A stretch of 64,000 nt of DNA from Delphinapterus leucas. Lineage: Eukaryota; Chordata; Mammalia; Artiodactyla; Monodontidae. How positions within the stretch are numbered: the first letter of the stretch is position 1; every line of letters begins with the position of its first letter. The DNA lies in assembly GCF_002288925.2 (NCBI RefSeq), contig NW_022098076.1, positions 78,060,216 to 78,124,215 on the forward strand. Direction: 5' to 3'. This document shows, in pieces, positions 35,955-48,500 of the stretch. A program made the translations under genes and the position numbers. The notes beneath the pieces are model-generated. The model saw only the letters and a program-made list of their open reading frames with translations, was not told the DNA's origin and did no database searches.

Positions 35955-36190
35955 AAACCCAACAATGTTCACTGAGTGTCTTCTGTGTGGCAGGCCTTGT
36001 ACTGGACATGTTTTATGAATATTCATTTAATTCTCACAATAAACTCATAAGATAGGCAATCTTATTAGCTATTCTAATGATGAGGAAACAGACTTAGATA
36101 TTAACTGTCTTGGTCAAGATCACACCAATGTGACAGGGTTAGATTTGAACTCAGGAAGTCTAACCTGGACTCGTAACCACTATGCCACAT
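35955..36190 (-). repeat. MIR SINE, antisense
   Basis: 'gttttatgaatattcatttaattctcacaataaactcataagataggc' then 'gatgaggaaacagacttag' and 'gatttgaactcaggaagtctaac'. Nearly complete. Confidence 0.85.
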
Positions 36191-36849
36191 TTCCACATTT
36201 TACATTGTTGTCCTGCTTCAAATTTGAGAAATGGATGTAATTACTTGGGAGTTGTGAATAAACTAAAGGCTATTTTTTGCATGTTGCAGCTCAATTGTCC
36301 AAATCTGGGTAAGCCCATAGGAATATCTTACATGTGAAAGTGTGTGTCACAGAGGGAAATGATAAATGTCAAGATCATGGGCCAAGTGAAATAAAAATGT
36401 GGAGTGGATATCTTTGAGTGATAGGGCTTGGGGTAATTTTTATTCTATTTTTTTACTTACCTGAGTTTTCTAAATTCTCTAAATAAATTTTCTAAACCCT
36501 TAGTAAATACATGTTACCTTTTGAATAAGAGAATAATTACTAGAAATAAACACTAGGAAAGGTTAAGAAGGCATCTACAGAATGGAGTTGTGTCTATATG
36601 ATGAGAAATATCTACGAACTCTAAAATGTCATTGTCGTGATATGTACTTCAGTGTAGGGCCCATCATCTCATATATCAATTAAGAGTTTTAAGACCATGT
36701 AGACAGTGGCTGAAATAAATTGTAATTCAATAAGGAGATAAATGCCTATGAGTCTAACAAGTCCAAAAAATGTTTACTCTTGTCCAGGTGATGGGCTAAT
36801 TTCCAATTTGGGAATCTGAAAAGCATTGCTGAAGTAGAGCTCTTATAGA
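36191..36849. other. Unique A+T-rich sequence
   Basis: Nothing recognised. Confidence 0.5.
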
Positions 36850-37960
36850 CAGAATCAATTAGAAGGGATATGGGAGGTCATGAACCATATCCTCTGCTCA
36901 ACAGGGGCCCCAGCCAAAAGGAATTATTGAGTTTTCGGAGTTTTACAGAGCAGATTCCCATATTATCCACTCAAATCCTATTTTAACTTTGACTGTCCCA
37001 AGCATTGTCTTTACTTACACCGCTGTGCAGTGTATAGGCCCATTTAAAAGAATTTCCACTCTAAATAAGTGGAAAACAGCTGGCTACCTCCAGCTGAAGG
37101 TAGCTGAAACACCCCAGTTACTTCATTTTTTCAATTGAGGTCTTACCTTTTAACCCTGTTTGTTCTGTGCCTGTCCCTCAGCAGTCTTCTAAAATCTTCA
37201 TGCTTCCTCCAAAAGAGAAAAAATTTACTGAATTTTAGCCTCTAGTAAAATATATTTTATGATAAAAAATGATGTGTTGGAAAGACAGGATAATGATGCC
37301 TGTATTTACATATCTCAGCATCACAGGGTCTGGCCCCGAGTAGGTGCTTGATTAGTAGGTGCTTGATTATGGAATCAATAAATGAGTGGTTTCTTTTAAA
37401 ATTGAAGCACAATTATTGGACCTTGGTCATCATATCTTCAAATCTGATTCTTATAGCACCTTTTGGGTGCTGTGCTATTTTAAGACATGTAGGTCCTCTA
37501 TCCTTTGTGTTTTTTCAGTCTGTTGCTCACATTGCTTCTCTCCAGTGACACTCTCCTTCATTTATCCTTTTCATGTTCAATTCTCTTTATTTCTAAACAC
37601 TCTTCAAATATACAAGGGCATTTAATCTTCCAATGCAAAATGCCAGCCACTCTAGATTTGTGTCACCTGCAAAGCTTAATGTTGTACTAACTCTTCCGTC
37701 ATGCAGATCACTGGCAGAAACATGGAATACCAATACTCTCAAGTCAAAGTCAAGAAGAAATCCACTAGTGATGGTCCCCCTCTCCTCCTCAGGTTGACAC
37801 CAATCTATTGATTATCCTTCTGAGTACAGCCTCTGTAATAACACAGTGAATTACTCCTGCTATCTATCAAGATTTGTGGTCTCCCAAGGAGCCACAGATG
37901 ATGTATTAAAAGAGTTTATTGGCATAGAACATCTTTAGTCTCAGAAGAACAAGACATTTT
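36850..37960 (-). repeat. Probable CR1/L3-type LINE relic, interrupted
   Basis: 'gggaggtcatgaaccatatcctctgctc' (36870) is a decayed CR1 3'-end motif in reverse, followed by 'tgaaacaccccagttacttc' and 'gtcttctaaaatcttcatgcttcctcc'. Further right, 'ctagatttgtgtcacctgcaaagcttaatg' (37653) and 'gaaatccactagtgatggtcccc...caggttgacaccaatctattgattatcc' (37757-37820) follow CR1 wording in the same order. The piece at 37205-37400 with 'ggcccctgagtaggtgcttg'-like text is an L2/MIR-type insertion. Identification by eye, moderate confidence. Confidence 0.5.
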
Positions 37961-38779
37961 ACACAATAAGTGGGAAGTAAATCACATTTTTGAAAATGGA
38001 ATTGTTTTAAAATGCTCTTAGGTACTATTTAGAAGAGACCTATAATAAAACCCATTGTCAAAAGAAAAATCCCTAAGAAAAGTTAATAATTATCCCCTAA
38101 TGTATTTCTTCAAGATTGGCTATTTTACGGCAGATTTTTTCAGAGGAGATCGCCTGTACTCATTTTCCCCTCATAAGCTTTATAAAATCTGTAAGGCCTA
38201 ATAGCTCTTGGAGCTGTATGTGACTTATTTGAGGATTAATGACTCAACCTCAGCGCTCCTTTGCCGGTGTCCTGGGCTCCCCTCTTAGACCTCACAGCCT
38301 CAAATGCCTTGAAGAAAAATGGCTCATCTACCCAAATCATCCATTACCAAGGCTGGAGCTTTCCAGCTGGCTTACCTTTCTCATGTTGAGACTTTGTTTA
38401 AATAATAGCACGGCTGGAGAAGTTGCTGGTAGAATTAGTTCTAATTCTGTGCACAGCTACTGGAAAACAGAAACTGACTGGATATGTTCCAGTGAAGTAG
38501 GGTGGAAGCATGATGAATTTGTGATTTCTCATTTAACACTAATTTAAAGAAGACACCTCTGTGGACATTGTTAAGCCCATAGATAAACTATAGGAGATGT
38601 AGGAAATTGTATGTAACATTTTGTGTATCTGTGCTCCACCCAGCAGTTTTCATCAAATCCAGGTGTTCACAACCCAAATAACATTAAGAACTATTACATT
38701 ACAAGTATCTTTAGTCTTCAGCCCCTTACTCCTAGACACTATTTAATAGACATTTTAAAATAAATTATCTTTTAAAAGT
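37961..38779. other. Unique sequence
   Basis: The repeat-free block 38100-38560 is less A+T rich than its flanks and contains a 102-codon open frame (38239-38547) with no recognisable domain. Confidence 0.45.
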
Positions 38780-39450
38780 TTAGACTTTATTATAATTAAA
38801 GAAATGTAAATATATCTGTGAGATACTACATTTTAGTTATCACGCTGTGGAAAACCACAAGAATGAAGCTTAGTGTTGACAAAGATGTAGGAAAACACAC
38901 ACTCTCATACTCTGCTGGTGGGAGTTTATACTCTGGCCAGCAATTTGGCAAAGTCTAAGAATATATATATGATTGTATCAGCAATTCTCTTTTGAGGAAT
39001 TTATCCTAAGAGAAAGAATTGGACAGGTATACAAAGATATTTATCTCAAGATATTTATTATAGTCTTGTTTACAATAGTGAGAAGTTTATAACTGTGCAT
39101 TAACGGGGTTAATTTAAGCCAGTTATGGTACACTCATCAAATGGATTTCCACAAAATAATATAGCTGTACATCTATCAGTATGGAACGATACTTGTATTA
39201 TATTAAGTAAAAATGCTGGTTACAAAATAATAGGTATAGTATTGAATAGACACTATATTTTTTAGGCACAAATGGAAAATCTGAATATACACTGAAAAGA
39301 TAGTCACAAAAATAATATTTGTGTTTACACTTAATTAGATTTTAGATTGTTTTTCTTCTTGCCTGCATTTATTCTGTCAACAAATATACATAATATAAAA
39401 TTTAAACATAAACACAATAAAATAATAAAAGTTTGTAAAATCCTCAGGGG
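38780..39450 (+). mobile_element. Old LINE-1 (L1M-like) 3' part, sense
   Basis: 'gtgagatactacattttagttatcac', 'ctctcatactctgctggtgggag', 'ggcaaagtctaagaatat', and 'ggaatttatcctaagagaaag' are C-terminal ORF2 landmarks in order, followed by a decayed 3' region. Confidence 0.85.
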
Positions 39451-39799
39451 GAAAAACATATGTTTTGGGAACAGACAAGAATTTTTCTACCATGATCTAA
39501 TGGGTAAAATTTCATCGTCTCATTATAGACACGAATCATCCACTATTTAGCTATTGGTTTGTAGAAAGAAGAACATTGCTTTCTGAAGAGATTAGAAATA
39601 TTTTGTGTTTGGGTGTAGAAATATCACCTGCTGTGTGCTCTGTGTAGGGTCACCAAATGCTTCACTAAAGGAGAGAAGGATGACAGGAGCTTCTTATTTC
39701 TTATAGAAAATCCTCTTTTCTTCCTCATAGCACCCAGCACAAGGGGGCTCGCTGAATTGGTGTTTGGTTGGCCTGTGCAAATAAGAAGAACTGAACATT

Positions 39800-39995
39800 T
39801 ACTTATTTGTTCATCAAAACTTTTATATTACTTACTAGGTTCCAGGCACTATTATAAGAACTTTGCAGATATGAACTTAATCCTCTAAGCCACCCTAGGA
39901 GTTAAGGGTTATTATTCTTCCCATTTTATAGATGGAGGAACAGATGACTTTACAGATAGTTCCAGTAACTTGTCTGAGATCAAGCAGCTGGTGGT
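39800..39995 (-). repeat. MIR SINE, antisense
   Basis: 'taggttccaggcactattataagaactttgcag' ... 'ccctaggagttaagggttattattcttcccattttatagatggaggaac' ... 'caagcagctggtgg'. Confidence 0.85.
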
Positions 39996-40059
39996 GGTGA
40001 ATGACCATTTATCCTGGAATTGGTAATTACAGTGATGTATATGATATAAGGAATGGAAA

Positions 40060-40400
40060 TAACTTGATTGTCTTACAGTAGGGAAGGATTATACAAATGA
40101 TGACAAATTTTTATATTGGAATCTTACGTAGCCACCAAAATAATTTTGATCATTTTTATTCGGGTGGGAAATGTTTCCAATAAAATATACATCAAATAAT
40201 TCAGATATATAACTAAAAAACAGCAATATCATAAGTTTGTGCAAAAATGTCCAAATATATAAAATAAGGGGGACAAAAGGACAAGTAAATATAACCAGAT
40301 GTTGATGACAACTACATCAGGAGGAGTGAGACTATGGGTGATTTTAATTTTTTTAAATCACTTTCTAATTTTCCAAAATTAGTAGAGCGAACAGTGTTAC
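40060..40400 (+). mobile_element. Old LINE-1/HAL1 fragment, sense
   Basis: 'gggaaggattatacaaatgatgacaaatttttatattggaatc' and 'gggtgattttaatttttttaaatcactttctaattttcc' match old L1 3' wording. Confidence 0.6.
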
Positions 40401-42929
40401 TTTAAAATGAGTTAATTCTTTTCCTTTAAGTTACTGGCTAGCAAGAAAAGTAACACATCTAAGGAGAAATGGCGCTAAAATTAAAAATCTGCAAACATGG
40501 TGTTTGATTTAATGGTGGTACCAATATGTGTGACCCTGAGCAGACATCTTAGGGACACTGACTGTTAGTGAATTTATGGATGGTCCCCAAGTCCTGCCAA
40601 AGCTCCACTCTCTGGGGAACATAGGTCATTTCTTTCCTCCAGTGCTAAAATTCTCTTCTAGGCTTCTAACTTAGTAGAAGTGCAAAAACTGAAAAGTGCA
40701 AAGTAAGAGTGAAAAGGGCTGGAGTAAACAGCAGATGATCAGCTAAGTAGAGGGCTTTAAGGTTTGCTGGGAAAACATCTACGAAAGGATCGAGGGTACG
40801 ATTCAACTATTAAATATTAATTTGTTTGGTTGCTTTTTTGCTTTTTCTGATCTAGCCAAAGTTCTGATGCATACAACTAAACCACAGTAATATTTTAGTA
40901 GGAAGTCTTCAACAAATTCCCAGTATGGAACTGGATCTATTTTTCTCTAGCCAGAAGCACAGAGAGCTGAAAATAGCAAAAATGAGAATGAGTCTTTTGC
41001 CTGAAAGAAAATCCTCCTTCCCAGACAGGAATGGAAGTCCTCTTGGGGACTGAGATGCAGGGAACTTGCTCTGCTCTAGGGCTGGGATGAGGACGTCGGG
41101 AGATGTATTTTAGGCATATAGTGTAGCGGAAAGACCCAGCTAAGAGTGTGGGTGTGTATGTGTGAGCATATGATTAAAGCGTAGTAACACCAGGGGTACT
41201 GGGTCTAGGGGAAGAATGGAACTTTGACAGTTAATTGTATCAACAGCTCTGCAGGGAAGGGAGATTACTTTTTCATCCTTGGGTGAAGAGAACACTAACT
41301 GCAGGACTGTGGCAGTGATCCTTGGACTATAAACACATCTGTTTTCTAACCCAGCTTACTGGGTTAGCTAGAAGGTTTCACTGATAATGCATAAACACAC
41401 CCATAATTCATCAGTGTGTGGAGGCCAGTCCGCCATGTTCAATGGCAGCACTGTAAGGCACCTATCTCCCTTGTCCTGCTCGAATCTCTTTTTTTAATCC
41501 CACCTACATCAATTTGTCTTGGCTTCTTTCCTTCATTTAATTAATCCAGGCAAACTGGATTAATCTTCAGACATGAACCCTTTAATAATTCTGTCCCTTT
41601 GAAGTTCAAAGGTAATTTGGCTTCTTGGATGGCTAAGCAGTTGTCATTTGGGGTTTTGTTTTGTTTTGTCTTACATTCTCTTCCCAAAACACGAATGTCC
41701 ACTACTGATCCCTTGGGCTGAATAGACATTCCTCAAAGTCTTGGAGTCACCATGCAAGGAAGACTCTAGAGAAGAAGGAACAAGGACATTTCTAGAATCA
41801 CGTGGCATTAGAGCTTTTAAAAGGAAGTGGCTCCATTTGGTACTTTAGATTCTTGAAGAGGTGCCAGCTGCCAAGGAGGGGAAGTTGTGGACCACCCCTC
41901 TACTGCTTTCCACTAGACCCCAAATTCATACTTGTTGACACTTTGGAACGATTCTGCTGTTGTTTCAAAAATCTGTTCTCCCTTTTTCCCCTCTCTTTTC
42001 CTTGGAGAACTTACCCAAATTTATAGCCTCAGCTGGGCTCTCCAATCTTGACTTTGGTCCCAAGGTTCAACACTCGATCCCAAAGCCCTGATATTTACTC
42101 GAAGATGTTCTGCTAACTTCAGATTAATAATACTCATTATGTAGTCTGACAATCCCATCCCACCTCCATCAAATGTGCTCAACCTCATTTTGTGGTTTAT
42201 TCTCCTAGACACCAGACACAAAAACTCAGAATTGCTTTTGTATCCTCTCTTCTCTTCTTCCTATAATTAGAGAGTTCCTAAGCCTCTTATGTTTTTCCTT
42301 TGATCTACCTCTTTGCTGAATTAATGTAACATTTTCTATCTAAACTAACAGTTAGTGTACTTGCAAGAGCCCTTGTTTTATTAATTTTCATTTAGAAACA
42401 GCAGAATTTTGATATTGTGTGCCACTTAGATATGGCACATAATATCATATCTAATAGCATAATAGCATATTAGCATTAGATATAGCAGAAGCTACATTAA
42501 CTAAGCCCCATTTACACAACTTACTGGTCTTACTGTTTTTCGTTCCTTCTTGCAAACATTTGCATTGATATCTGTGGTCTGCTGAACGTTCAATGTTTAT
42601 TTCTGTTTTCCAAGAGCCAGTTGTGTTTCTTTGAAAAACCTATTTATGCCCCTTAAAACTTACTATTATAATTGTGTGGACCAACGAGGTATGAGCCCCC
42701 ATCAAAAAATGACTTGGGTTTTGGAAAACTAAGTGGAATCGTTTGGAAAGACTTGAAAAAAGTGAGTTGCTAAAAAATGCTGTTTTAACTTTAAATAAAT
42801 TCATAGAATAAATGTAGGTATATATTTCTCTTTTTAATGACTTATTGCTTTACCTAACTTTTTCAATTAATTAAACAACTACTGAACCTGACGCTGTAGC
42901 TCTGAGGGTTTCGGTATGTGCCTTGAGGG
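40401..42929. other. Unique sequence, no gene recognised
   Basis: No confident repeat. 'taatagcataatagcatattagcattag' near 42452-42480 is a short degenerate tandem array. Confidence 0.5.
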
Positions 42930-43125
42930 ATTACAGCACAGTGATTCCTGGCATGGGCTCTGGCACCTGTCTGGGTTTAGATCCTGTCTCTATTTCTAAC
43001 TAGTTGTACTTGATTTTCCTCATCTGTAAATAAGGGTAATACCAATTTCTATCTCCTCTGAGGATCAGATGAGTTAATTCAGTTTAAATAGTGCCTGGCA
43101 TATAACGAGCTCTCAATAAACACCA
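42930..43125 (+). repeat. MIR SINE, sense
   Basis: 'gcatgggctctggcacctgtctgggtttagatcctg' then 'ctcatctgtaaataagggtaatacc' and 'gtgcctggcatataacgagctctcaataaac'. Nearly complete. Confidence 0.9.
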
Positions 43126-43369
43126 TTTATAGGTAGAAGTGGGAAATGAGGAAAGTCAAGATGGAGAATGAGCTAGAAGAAAATCTAAGCAATGCCCTTG
43201 ATGTCGACATGATTCACAAAGTGAGGAGCTATTTCAGCCACTTTTCTGAGAAAATATGATCAAGAAGATAATTCTAGCTGCTGTAATTAATAATAACACT
43301 GACAATATAAATAATAATAGCATTTTCGTGGCACAGTGGTAACTCTTGAGTGTTTGTGTGACTTTTTGA

Positions 43370-43520
43370 TCTCTCAGAATAAACATGGAAATTAGAATCA
43401 GGTCCCCAGTTCTAATCCTAGTTTTGCCACAAGCTGCTTGAGTGACTTCTGGTCAGCTACATTCTGTTTCTGAACTGAAGGTTCCTCTGGGTAGTTGGAG
43501 GTAATAGTGTTTGCCTGCCG
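43370..43520 (+). repeat. MIR SINE, sense, decayed
   Basis: 'caggtccccagttctaatcctagttttgccac' then 'gagtgacttctggtcag' and 'ggaggtaatagtgtttgcc'. Confidence 0.6.
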
Positions 43521-45357
43521 ACTTCATCAAGTATAGAGTAGCAAGGGTACAGAGAGGTAGGTAGGAAAGAATGAATTAGGGAGAGTTTGGGGGCTTAGAG
43601 TAAGAATTAAGTCATGACATGACAGCTGTAGAAGAGTGTTTCATCTGAGGGCTTTTGAGTGGCTGAAATTTAAACTGTATCCATTGTTTTTTGTAGGCCA
43701 TATACCCGTTCATGAACTTTAGCTCTGTGCTCTGTGATTCACATTTATTGTATGAAAGGGAACGATTTGGGGCTTAAGTGACAGGATATGGAGCAGAAAA
43801 AAATATGGGGGAGTGGTCAGCATGGGACCTGGACTCGTTCTGCATCTCTCTGTGGAAAATCTATGCAGAGAATAGCTTTTCCGCCATCTTGGGCTGGAAT
43901 TGCTTTGGATTTAAAGGTGTTGAGAAGCTTGGCTGCCTGTTGTTCAAATAAGGTATATGTCAGTGATGTCAACACAGCATGTTAAGGAAATGTTACATCT
44001 GTCTGCAATTGGCTACCTTTCGATAGGAGAAACACCACTGGAAGCCTGGAGACCAGATGTTGCTTTCAATCACACAGGGGTCAAACAGCTTTAGATGAAG
44101 AATGTCTGCACCTCCCCATCCCTGGCCCTAACAGAAATACGCAAGGCGATTTTGGTGGAATCATAATTGTTTTAGCTCATGTTCCCGTGTTTCTTAGCCT
44201 ACGACATCGCAGCCACTAAAATAGAGCAATCAAAATGGTGGCCCTTGGTCCAAGGGCTATGAAGAAGACATCAGAGCAGAGAGATTCCTGTTCATGGGGT
44301 CACATCACCTACATCCCAGCCTGGGTTTTGCCATTGCAGATGTTGAAGGAGTCTGAAAATATCACTAGTTTTTTATCTAGACTTCAGTTTTTTTAACTGA
44401 GCAAAAATCACCGCATTATCCTACATGGTTTGTGTTATCCTTCCCAGTTTAACATTTTGCAATTATGCAGATATGAGGGAAGCCTGGTCTTGGCTAAGCC
44501 TTGGGACAGCCACCTGGAAAATCAGTACAGCAGTGTTTCCAGGATGAAAACCTCTTCTGGTATTTCCTCCTAGTCCACGTGGGAAAAACCAGTTAAAACA
44601 GCTGGTTGGAAACACGTCCTGAGCCAGAGTGAGAAATGACTGATTGTGAACTTAATTTTAAAGAACTCTCTAATTAAACCTCTTGGAGTCATAAAATATC
44701 TCATCCCTTGACTAACCCTGTGTGCTAGGGGGAGTTAGGAATTAATATACCTTTCAGGAGAGTTTGCTTCTTTCACATTTGTGAAGGTTTTCTGTTAGGG
44801 TGACAGTAAAACAGAAAAGGAAAAACATCCAGGTTTCTTTCCAATGCGGTTTCATGCCAATAACTACTTATATGTGGAGCATCCGATAAGTGAGAAGTGT
44901 TTTGCTAGGTGCTGCTAGTGATGTATAGGACACTGTGACAGGAGAAATGGTTTGCCCCCACTCCTGAGGGTTTCCATGACCTAGTATAGCTCCTGGTTTC
45001 TCTCTACGCTGTAACTCACTCCCCATCAGTGAATGTAGGGGACTTATTGCTTAGTAAATTTGGGAAGAATAGCTGACTTGATTCTGCCCTTCTACCTAGA
45101 AGTCCACACCCCTGCATAGCACATTTGCTTTAGGTTGCATTGTCCTGCATGGGTCTTCTGCTGCTAAGTGGAAGATAGGGGGAGTGATGCTGCAGTTTTC
45201 AGGTAATAATTTTAAAATCTTCCAATATTTTTTTTTCATTGATGAGGGGTACTAAGAAATTAAAAACGAAGAGTGAAATTCAGGGAAGCAAATTATACAT
45301 GTGGCAAAGGCTTTTGGTGGTCAAGATGTATGGGTTTTGGCCATAGACTTGGTGTGA
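43521..45357. other. Unique sequence, possibly conserved in part
   Basis: The repeat-free block 44140-44720 has an even composition with E-box-like CACGTG at 44577-44582 and several GGAAA/TTTCC and TAATTA-type words. No coding frame recognised. Confidence 0.35.
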
Positions 45358-45370
45358 GGGAAGAGTCTTT

Positions 45371-45551
45371 GTCTCTCCCGTTGTGGAGCACAGGCTCCGG
45401 ACGTGCAGGCTCAGCACGTGCAGGCTCAGTGGCCATGGCTCACGGGCCCAGCCGCTCCGCGGCATGTGGAATCTTCCGGGACTGGGGCACGAAACCCGTG
45501 TCCCCTGCATCGGCAGGTGGACTCTCAACCACTGCGCCACCAGGGGAGCCC
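45371..45551 (-). mobile_element. CHR-2-like SINE lacking its tail, 13-bp duplication
   Basis: An antisense body from 'gtctctcccgttgtggagc' to 'gcgccaccaggggagccc'. The perfect direct repeat GGGAAGAGTCTTT at 45358-45370 and 45552-45564 directly abuts the body. The normal 3' part (complement of 'ggccacaacagtgagaggcccg' plus the A tail) is absent. An internal 15-bp tandem duplication of 'cacgtgcaggctcag' lies at 45400-45429. Confidence 0.95.
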
Positions 45552-45564
45552 GGGAAGAGTCTTT

Positions 45565-47489
45565 TGACATGGGGGATTTGAGGTTCATATTAGCCCAGGT
45601 GAGTTTTTATAGTTATATATTTGGCATTTAACTACTGTGACCCAGATGAGAGTCTTTAAGGCAGGCACATAGTATTTTGACGTTGGTGAATGACTAAAGT
45701 TTTTGGAGGTTTTGTCCACAGGCAAGAGGCTATTTTTATCGGGAGAGTTACATGTGTGAGCCACTTCAACTGGCCCATGTGGGTGTTAGCAAATTGACAC
45801 CTTGGGCCCTTGCATGGTCTGGCTGAGGGGGACAAATCTAAGACAAATATGCAGTTAAAGACAAAAGAGACTCTCTACCAGCCTCCTAGACATTGATGGG
45901 CAGAACAATACTAGCTGCATTTAAAGGACAAGGCAACTGAGTCCCATGCATGCTATGAAGCACTGGTGTGGTTCTAGCTTCAAATTGTTAATGTCAGGTC
46001 AGAGAAACAGTGTTGAGTTGGCTATTTTGAATCCCATTCTGCATTCGAGAGCAAAGAGGAAACTGTGGAGAGGTTACTTCTGAATTCATGTGAGTAGCCC
46101 ACAGGTTTAAGAGTGGAAAATATTCAAAGAGCTCCTGGGCGAGTTTCAAGGTGATTCAGATTATATAGGTGGACATGCATCTTGAAAGATCACGCCAGAG
46201 CGTGTATGGAATTCAAGTGAGAGGAAGCCAGTGTCTTGAGGAACACTTGGAAAAAGCATCTGGACTCCACTAGGTGCCTGAATATCCAGGCATAAAAGTA
46301 GCAATAGAGCTTTAGAACTAAAGACAAAGATAGATGTAATGTATCAGGGGAAGGAGTGGTGGTGAAAGAAAGGAAGATAGGAATGATCAGAGCCATTTAA
46401 AGCTGACACACTTCACAGAGCAGTTGGTGTTTAAGATGGATCTTGACAATACACCAGAGATTTTTAGGCTTCTTGTTCCAGAAGGGCCGTGGCTAAGTCT
46501 AGTGAAGAGGAGATTTGAACTCCTAGTACCATCTCTGGTTACCAGTTTCCTTCTCAACCAGTGTGGATTCACGTAAATGATACATTTGTGAGAGGTGGGC
46601 TTTTAAAACAATCCCATTAAGGGTAAACAGCAGCCATGAAAGGAAACATGGTAGGACTCTTCCCTTGTATCTGTTCTTTCCCTATCTTCCTGCTGTACGC
46701 TTAGGCATTTGGAACATTTCAGGTGTGAGTTCCATCTCAAGATGCAATGAAAGTGAGCTCTTCTTGGGTAGATTGAGATTCTTGGCTTATTTCCCTCATT
46801 TGTCAAAAGAATGGTTAGGTCTCAGCATATGTGTCTTGGATCAACAGAGAAAACCCCTCTTCAATGGCCGAACCATCTGGCATGGACAAAATTTTTATAT
46901 CCTCAATATTCTGATTTCTGATGCCAGAGACGGGGACACGTGTAAATCCTGTGATGTTTTAATCCCTGGAATATCTTTGTTCTTGTCAGGATTAGCTGAG
47001 AAATTCCCCTATCACAAGTTACCCCTAATATAGATCCTTGGGCTTTTGTTATGTTTGCCTATAATGGGACTTTGAACACATTGCTTGATATAGAACACCT
47101 AGGGTGTTTTGATTTATAATGGTTAATTTACACACATGCTACCTGGTGTGCTTAAATACGAAATATCTTAGATCCCATGAATAATACATACTAGTAGATA
47201 TCTACCAATAGTAAGGGATAAAAGAGAAGGTCATCTTGCTCGATTACATAGAGAGTTAAAGGATGATAGCAGGAAAAGGGGGCTCCATAAGCAAAGGAAA
47301 GCATGTTTGGGAAACAGTGGAAAATCAACTTTGGCTAAAGAGTTGGTTCTGAGTAGATGAGAAATAGAGATAAAACTGCAAAGGTGCTAAGAACAGAATT
47401 TTGAGCTGGAAGAGTCCTTTGTGGTCATCTCGTCAGGTCTTAAAGTGGAATTGGGATACCTTTGTTCAAACAAAATCTATGGAATTAGT
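45565..47489. other. Mostly unique sequence
   Basis: No confident repeat or gene. A 122-codon open frame at 46665-47033 has no recognisable domain. Confidence 0.45.
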
Positions 47490-47640
47490 AGGTATGTAAC
47501 TTTATTCAAGTCAACATCATCTGCCTACAGTTTGCTCATTATTAAAGTGAGGTTTAAATAAAGTGAATAATGTAATACGGGGAAATGCCTAGTGAAATTC
47601 AAATACATATTAGGTGTTCAATGAATAATCCTTAAATATG
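47490..47640 (+). repeat. MIR SINE, sense
   Basis: 'gtatgtaactttattcaagtcaac' through 'ggaaatgcctagtgaaattc' to 'taggtgttcaatgaataat'. Confidence 0.65.
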
Positions 47641-47664
47641 TTGAATCCAAATATATTCCCTCTT

Positions 47665-47815
47665 CTAATTTAATACATGAAGTACCTGGGGCTCAAAGAA
47701 ATTAACTTATTTGTTTAAGTTTCCAGAGTTAATAGTGGCAGAGAAGCGATTCAAATCTACTTTCCTCTTTTCTCCTTGTCTAGTGGGCTTTCGACTGCAT
47801 CGTGTTTAAAGTGGC
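47665..47815 (-). repeat. MIR SINE, antisense
   Basis: 'ggggctcaaagaaattaacttatttg' then 'gtggcagagaagcgattcaaatctac'. Confidence 0.7.
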
Positions 47816-48399
47816 ATGATTATTTCAGTAAAAGCCTTAGAGATAGCTAGTTAGATTAAGATCTCACCAGGGCCCTTGAAAGATAAGGAAAAGAATTGTG
47901 CTGCGTTTGTCAGATCACTGATGATTTTGGAGCTGAGGGGCATATGTGAGCCTGGTGATCTGCAGGATGTATTAGGGAAAGGAAGCCTTCTGGAAGACAT
48001 GAATTTCTGTGCCATTGTAGGCTCCAGGAATATGGGGGGCTAGGCTGTTCCGTTCTCTGGTATATGATCAGCTTCAAGCAGTGTCTAGTTCACAGATACT
48101 AAATAAACAAAAAAATAAAAAAATATATATAGAGAGAGAATGAATACAAAATAGGAAAGAATTAATGAAACATATCAATTGAGTAAAAAGTAAATGAAAT
48201 ACATGCATGAGTGAATGAAATGGTATTTTCGTTACAAACTGGCCTTCACTTTCTTTTCCTAGTTGAACAGTAGAGTATTCAAGTTAGGGCCTGAAAACTC
48301 GTAAGGATATGGTCAATGTCTTCTGGGTTATTACTGTTAGAAATGCACTAATTTGGCCAAGATCCATTCTTTCCTGGGAGTAGATAATGAGAATCTGGT
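47816..48399. other. Unique sequence with an A+T-rich run
   Basis: About 48100-48140 is (A)n/(TA)n/(GA)n low complexity. No gene recognised. Confidence 0.5.
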
Positions 48400-48500
48400 C
48401 TGGTTAGGAGTATTAGATTCAGAGTCAGGCAGAACTGGATTTGAGTCATGGCTTGGCTCTACCACTTATTAGCTGTACAATTTTCAGTGAGGACTTGAGG
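48400..48500 (+). repeat. MIR SINE 5' half, sense
   Basis: 'gattcagagtcaggcagaactggatttgagtcatggcttggctctaccac' is the tRNA-related MIR half. The rest is missing. Confidence 0.75.

Noticed and set aside
45273..45631. Long, near-identical peptide frames here and at 23659-23944, 55394-55768 and 58027-58326
   Set aside because: They are the same CHR SINE translated in different frames (G+C-rich, few stops), not a gene family.
46665..47033. 122-codon open frame in unique DNA
   Set aside because: Not recognised as any protein, no codon-usage signal visible, and several similar-length frames occur by chance in 64 kb.
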